A DNA stretch of 64,000 nt, from positions 1,054,001 to 1,118,000 of the forward strand of contig JAKZHN010000001.1 of NCBI GenBank assembly GCA_037179335.1. Direction: 5' to 3'. The translations under genes were made by a program, and so were the position numbers. The notes under the pieces are model-generated. The model was not told the origin of the DNA. It worked only from the letters and a program-made list of their open reading frames with translations, and made no database searches. This DNA is from Cyclaneusma minus. Lineage: Eukaryota; Ascomycota; Leotiomycetes; Marthamycetales; Marthamycetaceae. This document shows, in pieces, positions 58,401-64,000 of this stretch. Each line of letters begins with the position of its first letter. Within the stretch, counting starts at the first letter, position 1.

Positions 58401-59802
58401 ATGGTTCTGGCTCCGTTGGCTTTGCTGATTGATCGGACTGAGATGCAAATTAACGAAGAAAGGGAAGTGGCCCGAGATTCCTACGGCCACCTGTGGCTGA
58501 CTACAGCACCAAAAAACATGATACCCACGGGTCCTTTGGTGAGTGCCTGTACCTTTTGCATCCGTTTTCAAATAGCTAATGCCCCTCCTCCGTTTTCCAG
58601 TATGGAATATCAACATCCAAGATACGCGAAAGACGCCATGGTCGTCATCACTACCGATCCTTCGATTTCAAGACTACTTGGCTCGACCCTACCAGACCCA
58701 TTCGCCGCATTGAGGGACTAGTAGGCGTCCCCGACTGGCTATCTTTGGAGTGGCCCGGTATCGAAGGCCTTCAGATCTTCTACGCTGACGGTGATTCCGT
58801 GTGCATCGGTGATCCTCCCGGAACAACCATTCCCGAACTCTTCGATCTCACAAAGGGCACCCGCTTCATAAGAAGGCTGAAAGATACCTCAATGTCCGTT
58901 CCTTTTGCGCCAGGCGACTTGAGTGTCTACGCTGGCCCCGAAGAGGCCGGAGCTATTGCACACGTTACCGATCAAGACGAGAAGACAGACGGAGTGTTTG
59001 ATCTGGGCGAGGGGGGTGATTTGATCAGCGAGATAAGAATTTGGGCTGACAAGTTCATCTTTGGGATGCAGTTTGTGTTCGAGAGCGGAAAAGAAAGTCC
59101 TTGTTGGGGAAAATGCGGTGGAAAACCGAAGGGGGTGATTACTATCAGGCCTGGCAACCCCTCACCGAGCTCACCGAGCTCACCGAGCGAAGAAGAGAAC
59201 ACCCAGTTGGCAGCTGAAATCGAGGATAAAGGAACAGATCCTCCCGAGATTCCTCAAACTCCATCTCAGACTCCATCTCCTCAGAATCCTCAGACTCCAC
59301 CTCGGAGAGGATCTCCTGAGATTCCTCACACTCCACCTCCACGACCCTCCCGCCCCCACCCGAAAAAGAGACGAGAGCCAGACCCGGAACCTGTGGTATG
59401 TCTCTTCCCCTAAGTCGTTCTCCTTTTCTCTTGCCACAACATCAAGACCCTTTCATTTCGACATATTCCGGCAGCATCCTGCCGCCCCCTTTTATTTCTC
59501 CATCACTTCTCCGCATATGTCAAATATTTCTGCTAACAATTCCTCCTTCCCAGCTCGGGATCAAGTTCGTTGTGGGCTGGGGCAGCAGCCGCGCCGTCCT
59601 GAGCGACAAAGACCACTCGCGCTTCTACAGCATTCAAGCCCTGCGCCAAAAACAGCCGGGAGAGAGATCGCCTAAGCCGAAGCGACCACGGATGAAACCA
59701 TGTATCCACGACATTATGCCGTTGCCGCCACCAGGCCTCCTCAATTCGCTTCAAGGACCAACGGGGCCACAGGTGTTCTTGGACTGGATCAGCTCACTGT
59801 GA
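55481..59802 (+). CDS. F-box protein with C-terminal lectin-like region
   Basis: A multi-exon gene whose right part is well resolved: an F-box exon ending at 57452, then 57515-58093, 58173-58206, 58273-58307, 58359-58538, 58601-59395 and 59554-59802, all in phase. The start MDPGEDAYCAVCAAPFYYDE at 55481 and an exon near 56182-56530 (YGLADWEARTSHYETEDFPD) probably belong to it, but splicing between 55700 and 56560 is unresolved. The F-box is DPFKCLPAELLVQILSYVPT; downstream LDTPSNSWSFR-LDTNFGRHFYMG and SEIRIWADKFIFGMQFVFES resemble the jacalin-like module found in many fungal F-box proteins. It should act as an SCF ubiquitin-ligase adaptor with unknown target. A Pro-rich spacer (SPSSPSSPS, TPSQTPSPQNPQTPP) precedes the last exon. 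Alternatively the left part is a separate or decayed gene and the F-box gene starts at the ATG near 56562. Confidence 0.65.
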
Positions 59803-60224
59803 GTGTGGCTCTGTGGTTGTGTGACTGCTGATGTTGGGCGGTACGGACCGAGGAGGAGCGGAAGGTGTCGTGGCAACTTTGTTGCAATTTTGCTGGGATA
59901 TGCATATGCTATGATGAGTAGATGTGGGGGTGGGATGGTGCATGCATACTTCGAAGGTACAAAAGGCAGTTGAGTGGCATTGACCACAGCAACATCGCTA
60001 GTTACTTGGTACATGTCTAGGTCGATATGAAACTATGTCTACTTGAAGCAAGAAGAAAAGTGGCTGTGGTGGTTGTGATCGATCTGCTGTCGTGGGTTTG
60101 TGCTCAAGTGACTCGGCGGTGGTCGTGTACTGCGGAATGAAATAGGGGTGAGCTCAATCCCGACTGGCGCTTTGAAATCCAGGACAGGCTAAGCCTAACC
60201 GGGCCGCAAGAATTACTAATTCTT

Positions 60225-60335
60225 AAATCTCGGACATTAGGAATATTCCAAATTCTCAACATATTATGAATCCTTGGGATATTCCTAATCTCTAGGAATA
60301 TTCCCAATCCTCAAAACATATTCCTAATCATCAGC
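60225..60335. repeat. ~20-bp repeat units
   Basis: Units such as TTAGGAATATTCCAAATTC and CTAGGAATATTCCCAATCC, five copies. Confidence 0.6.
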
Positions 60336-60730
60336 GGGCCCACGCAAGCAGTACTGCTAGTAAAGCACAGACTACGGAAATAGGAACTTCGAAATTTGAA
60401 ATAGTTATAGAGATGTGCCTGCAAGACCAACACGCAAAAAACTCTCGCGCCTTATTAGTTATATCAAAGGCGCGGCAGCCCAATTAGGTTTAGCTTGTCT
60501 TGGTTTTCAAAGCTCCTGCCTCCAAACGGGATTTAGCTCACCCCATGAAATGGCGTCGATGAGAAAATTTGGACATTTGCTCAGCACTTGCTACATGTAG
60601 GCTACACTCTGTTCAAGAGGATGGATTATAAAGACCTTTTTTTTTGTCAACGACGCTTGCTATACTTTTGCAGATTCTGGCCAATGGTAGCATTGCGCAG
60701 CAATAGCATCAAGGTTCCGGAGAGCCCCAC

Positions 60731-61492
60731 TTAATCGTTGGTCTCTCACGGGGGCACGGACCACCACGGGGATTTGAGTTTTTTTTTATTTTTACCACCA
60801 ACCCGCGCCAGCGGGTTGGGGACACCAAGTTAGGCCAGACACCAAGATGTACCACTTTTTGCGTTTCTAGCTAGATTTTTAGCAAAACAGCATTATTATT
60901 ATATAATAATTAAATATTTAAAATACTTGGATTTCAAAGATCCTCAGCATATAATTTTTATTTTATAAAATCAATTATAAGGCCAGAAATCGTTAAGTGA
61001 ATGCAATTGCAAACTTGGGCCATTCTGGCTTTTAGAAATTAATTCAAATTAATTCAAATTAATTCAACAACACCAATATCATTATTGGAAAATAGCATGC
61101 CAAAGATTTTTAGATTCTGCTGATTCTCAGCATATAATTTATAAATAATAATAATGCTATTTAACCACAAAGCTGAACAGGTTTCTGTTATTCCAGACTG
61201 AGATTTGTTAAATTTAGAGTCTAATTTGGAATATCTTAATAAATAGAATAGCTATTAAAAAACTAAATATATAGTGATAATCAAAATCAGAATTTCAATT
61301 AAGTACCTTTTCAAATTATTAAAAAGTATTGTTTTAATAATTAATTTGGAATAAAATACAAAAAGTGGTACATCTTGGTGTCTGGCCCAACTTGGTGTCC
61401 CCAACCCGCGCCAGCGGGTTGGTGGTTAAAAAAAAAAAAAAACTCAAAGTCCCGCGCTTACTCAGCAGCCCCCGTGAGAGACCAACGATTAA
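60731..61492. mobile_element. 762-bp non-autonomous element with ~130-bp inverted repeats
   Basis: The two ends are long inverted repeats. Reading inward, both show TTAATCGTTGGTCTCTCACG, then GGGGC, a variable stretch with TTTGAGT or ATTTGAGT and a T-run, then CCACCAACCCGCGCCAGCG GGTTGG, GGACACCAAGTT, GGCCAGACACCAAGATG and TACCACTTTTTG. Each arm contains a perfect small hairpin, CCAACCCGC-GCCA-GCGGGTTGG. The interior (60880-61350) is very AT-rich, with short direct repeats (AATTCAAATT three times near 61040) and no reading frame. TTAA occurs at each outer edge, which could be a TTAA or TA target site; being palindromic, it cannot decide. It looks like a MITE or deleted DNA transposon. Confidence 0.82.
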
Positions 61493-62142
61493 TCTCAGCC
61501 TCCTGTTGAGCTCGAGTCAGCCGACGGCAACGTCAACCTCAATTGATGTTCTCAAAGATTATTGAACTACTGCGAATATCGAGCAAGCGGACTCATGACC
61601 TCAACGTCTCAGACAGTTCTGACGGGGTGACCCAAACGGTGGAAGGCATCTTTCCTCTATGTGGTTCGGGATACATATTTATACACCACAGCCCGACAAA
61701 GGTTGGTCACCCGGTGTTGGTTCACACATGACTCCATTCCAAAGCGCGTAGAGATTCGCAAGTTGGGACGTGCGTTTGCGAAGCGCTCCAGGATGAATCT
61801 GTCTCCCCATGGGCCATAGCACCCTTTCCTCTGTTCACATCACCAAATCTCGATGTGCCTGGCAGGACGCTTGCCGCCATGCTGGCTGTGCCGTCTGTCT
61901 TCTGTTTCAAGTTGGGAGTGCGCGTCTGCCACGACCTGCATGATAGCATGGATGGCCTCCGATTTTCGATTCCAACGTGGGGCGCGGACGCGTAAGTATT
62001 AGGAGTCCTCTTGTCTGATGAGACGAATGACGATCATCCAGTCCGGAAAAAGCTGTAGGTTCGCCCTCATGAAAAAAGAGTTTATGATGGTAAGCTTGTC
62101 AGCACTCGGTGAGTGCTGCTGTTTTCTATATGGCATGTCGCC

Positions 62143-63576
62143 ATGTTTCGCTCTTACTACTATCCATTGTCGCCGTCGGGCCCGAAAATGATTTCGTTGT
62201 CTTCTTTCAGTGACAGGAGCAGAATCCTCAAGATCGTTATCTGCTTCATACTCGCCAGCGTTTGTAGTATCTTCCTTTACAACTACCACTCGGTTTTGCC
62301 TTACGTCCAGTCATATTACGATGAACTCCAGACAACAACCATCTCTGAGATTTCGACCTACGCAGAGAATACGACATACGCCGAGAATCAGACATACGCC
62401 GAGAATCAGACCGTACCGGAAACTCAGACAATCGAAGAACCTGAGATAATCCCAGAGAATGGGGATCCCCCGCCGATTACGAAGGAACTTGTGCTTGCGG
62501 CCGTCAGCAATTCGGACCTCAAGTTCGTCTTCCAGATCCCGGAAGACTGGCCGACGTACCTCTACGTCGCCGATGCCAACGAAACTTTCCCAGTCGGCGG
62601 TGCAAACTTGACATTCGATGAGATCCTCGACTCGAACAAGTCGTTTTCCGAAATCACTGGCTTCCCGGCCCATATCACACCTGCGAAGCCCCCTATGAAC
62701 AAAGGCAATGAAGCCATGGTACGTCCATCCAGCATCTTTCTGCCACCAGCAGCTCTCCAGTTTCCAAGGAGCACCTTCCAGAAGATGAGACGAAAGAGAT
62801 GAGAAGAGGAGAAAAGGAGAAAGACGTATCTGACAAGTAATCACCCACAACAGGTCTACCTAACCCACATAATCGACCACTACGACTCCCTCCCCGACAT
62901 AACTTATTTCCACCACGCACACTACCAATCCTGGCACCAACGCACCACCACCACCTGGGAGCTCACCAACCTCCGCCCCTCCTTCATCCTCCAGTCCGGC
63001 TACGTCAACACGCACATCCAAAAAGGCTGCGAAAACCTCATAACCATCTCCCCGCACACCGTTCCCGCCGCCGACCTCTCTGGCAACAATCGCGACGTCC
63101 AACTCTCCTCCCTATTCCGCGAATTTGGCGGCGAAGACATGTTGGTTAATATTTTCGGCGGCGCCGTCGAAGGAAAGGCGGAAATTGCGGCGCCGTGTTG
63201 CGCACAGTTTGCGGTGAGTAGGGAGGCGATAAGGAGGAGGGGGAAGGAGGTTTGGATGGGCTTGAGAGAGTGGTTGAAGGAGACGCCGGTTAAGGATGAG
63301 TGGTCGGGGAGGCTGTTTGAGTGGAGTTGGCATTTGTGGTTTGGGATGGAGCAGAAGCTGTGAGTCTATTCCTTTCCGTCTGCCGTACTTTTTGATTTTT
63401 GTGTGGTCTTTTGGAAGCTGGAGATGCGGAATTATTGCTACTTGAGGCTGGGCTGGGGTTGCTGAAGGATAATTTGCAGATGTCCGGAATATTATCAGCG
63501 AATGTGCGATTTATGGGGTGTTCCGGGAGATGCTCTTCGTGGACATCCCAAACCGGTTTGTAACAACCCTGAGTGA
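62143..63576 (+). CDS. DUF3431 type II membrane protein
   Basis: Three exons (62143-62718, 62854-63359, 63480-63576) give 392 residues. The start is the ATG of MFRSYYYPLSPSG. One signal-anchor helix lies at about 28-46 (ILKIVICFILASVCSIFLY). A stalk with short repeats follows (TYAENTTYAENQTYAENQT). The DUF3431 domain begins near KELVLAAVSNSDLKFVFQIP and continues with NKGNEAM-VYLTHIIDHYDSLPD (exon junction), ITYFHHAHYQSWHQ and LTNLRPSFILQSGYVN. It ends with FEWSWHLWFGMEQKL-CPEYYQRMCDLWGVPGD; the last junction was chosen because it restores the Cys-rich family end. The family is fungal, Golgi or secretory-like, with no known function; a glycosyltransferase relationship is sometimes suspected. 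The stalk repeats give N-glycosylation sequons (NTT, NQT). Confidence 0.85.
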
Positions 63577-64000
63577 AGGGAGATGGGAGACCATTCATTG
63601 GAAACGATTCGAAAACGGTGCGGAAACCGTGACCCAGCCAGGAATTTAGTTGGATATTACCGCCATTTACTTGCACAAACCTCGAGTTTCGCCTACCCCC
63701 GTCGGTTCTGGCGGCAAAACCCCCACAGGTGGACCCTAACGATACGGTCTATACAAGACCATGGAAGCCTACGAACCCCTTGAAGCAGAGGAGACTGAGC
63801 GACGAGAGAGAAAAGTTCTGCGAGACATCTGTGCCACGGTCTGAGAACTAGAGGAGATGAGAGACCCTGGTCGTTGAACGATTTTTGGATACGATTCATT
63901 TGCTCAACGAATAGGAGACGGAAGGGAAAGACATGCTTTTTGGTTTACGATACCCATTTTACGCAGAATTACTAGAAATATATATATGTATAAGTTGAGA
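63577..64000. other. 3' flank at the window edge
   Basis: Downstream of the DUF3431 gene; I see no gene. The last bases are AT-rich with a TATATATATG tract. Confidence 0.5.

Larger units (their letters stand above)
59803..62142. other. Intergenic region with repeats and an inverted-repeat element
   Basis: Contains repeat units at 60225-60335, the 762-bp element at 60731-61492 and the promoter of the DUF3431 gene. A short frame at 60415-60600 has no start or domain. No gene recognised. Confidence 0.55.

Noticed and set aside
60415..60600. Short plus-strand frame next to the inverted-repeat element
   Set aside because: No domain and no supporting context; could be a transposon fragment but this cannot be shown.

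Overview
The window reads as nuclear DNA of a filamentous ascomycete (Pezizomycotina; a dothideomycete-like fungus is my guess, not shown). Genes carry short introns of about 40-75 bases with GT-AG ends. The proteins are clear fungal orthologues: tRNase Z, Drs1, Utp10, Sec63, an Arl2-type GTPase, a LAMMER kinase, sideroflexin and a DUF4045-gelsolin protein. Gene models were assembled by hand by joining exons in frame at GT-AG sites. Where a reading frame opens only with TTG or GTG, I moved the start to the first plausible ATG.

Layout, left to right: a kinase-like gene cut by the left edge (minus strand); a DUF2235 hydrolase; a SET/MYND protein; tRNase Z; an intron-bearing tRNA-Arg; sideroflexin; a LAMMER kinase; a Ser/Pro-rich hypothetical protein; a short-chain dehydrogenase; a hypothetical protein; a UstYa-like oxidase gene divergent from a tiny secreted repeat-peptide gene; Drs1 divergent from Utp10; a large repeat protein with an acetyltransferase-like C-terminus; Arl2; the DUF4045-gelsolin protein; Sec63; an F-box protein; a 762-bp inverted-repeat element; and a DUF3431 type II membrane protein.

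Most genes are housekeeping: rRNA and tRNA maturation (Drs1, Utp10, tRNase Z), ER translocation (Sec63), tubulin folding (Arl2), mitochondrial serine transport (sideroflexin) and actin handling (gelsolin). The accessory part lies at about 20-30 kb. Its most interesting piece is at 27.35-29.67 kb: a UstYa (DUF3328) oxidase with both HxxHC motifs, head to head with an 81-residue secreted precursor. That precursor has three peptide repeats separated by Kex2-type RR/KR sites. This is the minimal signature of a fungal dikaritin/KexRiPP pathway, and the peptide repeats do not match any product I know.

A second theme is the intergenic DNA. At least fifteen gene-free stretches hold degenerate tandem ~20-bp units with a GGAATATTCC core. 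The best copy (38836-39061) is bounded by ~36-bp inverted repeats starting TACAGTGGG, so these arrays look like decayed copies of a mariner-type miniature transposon whose interior is a minisatellite. Two unrelated inverted-repeat elements are also present (19782-19951 and 60731-61492).
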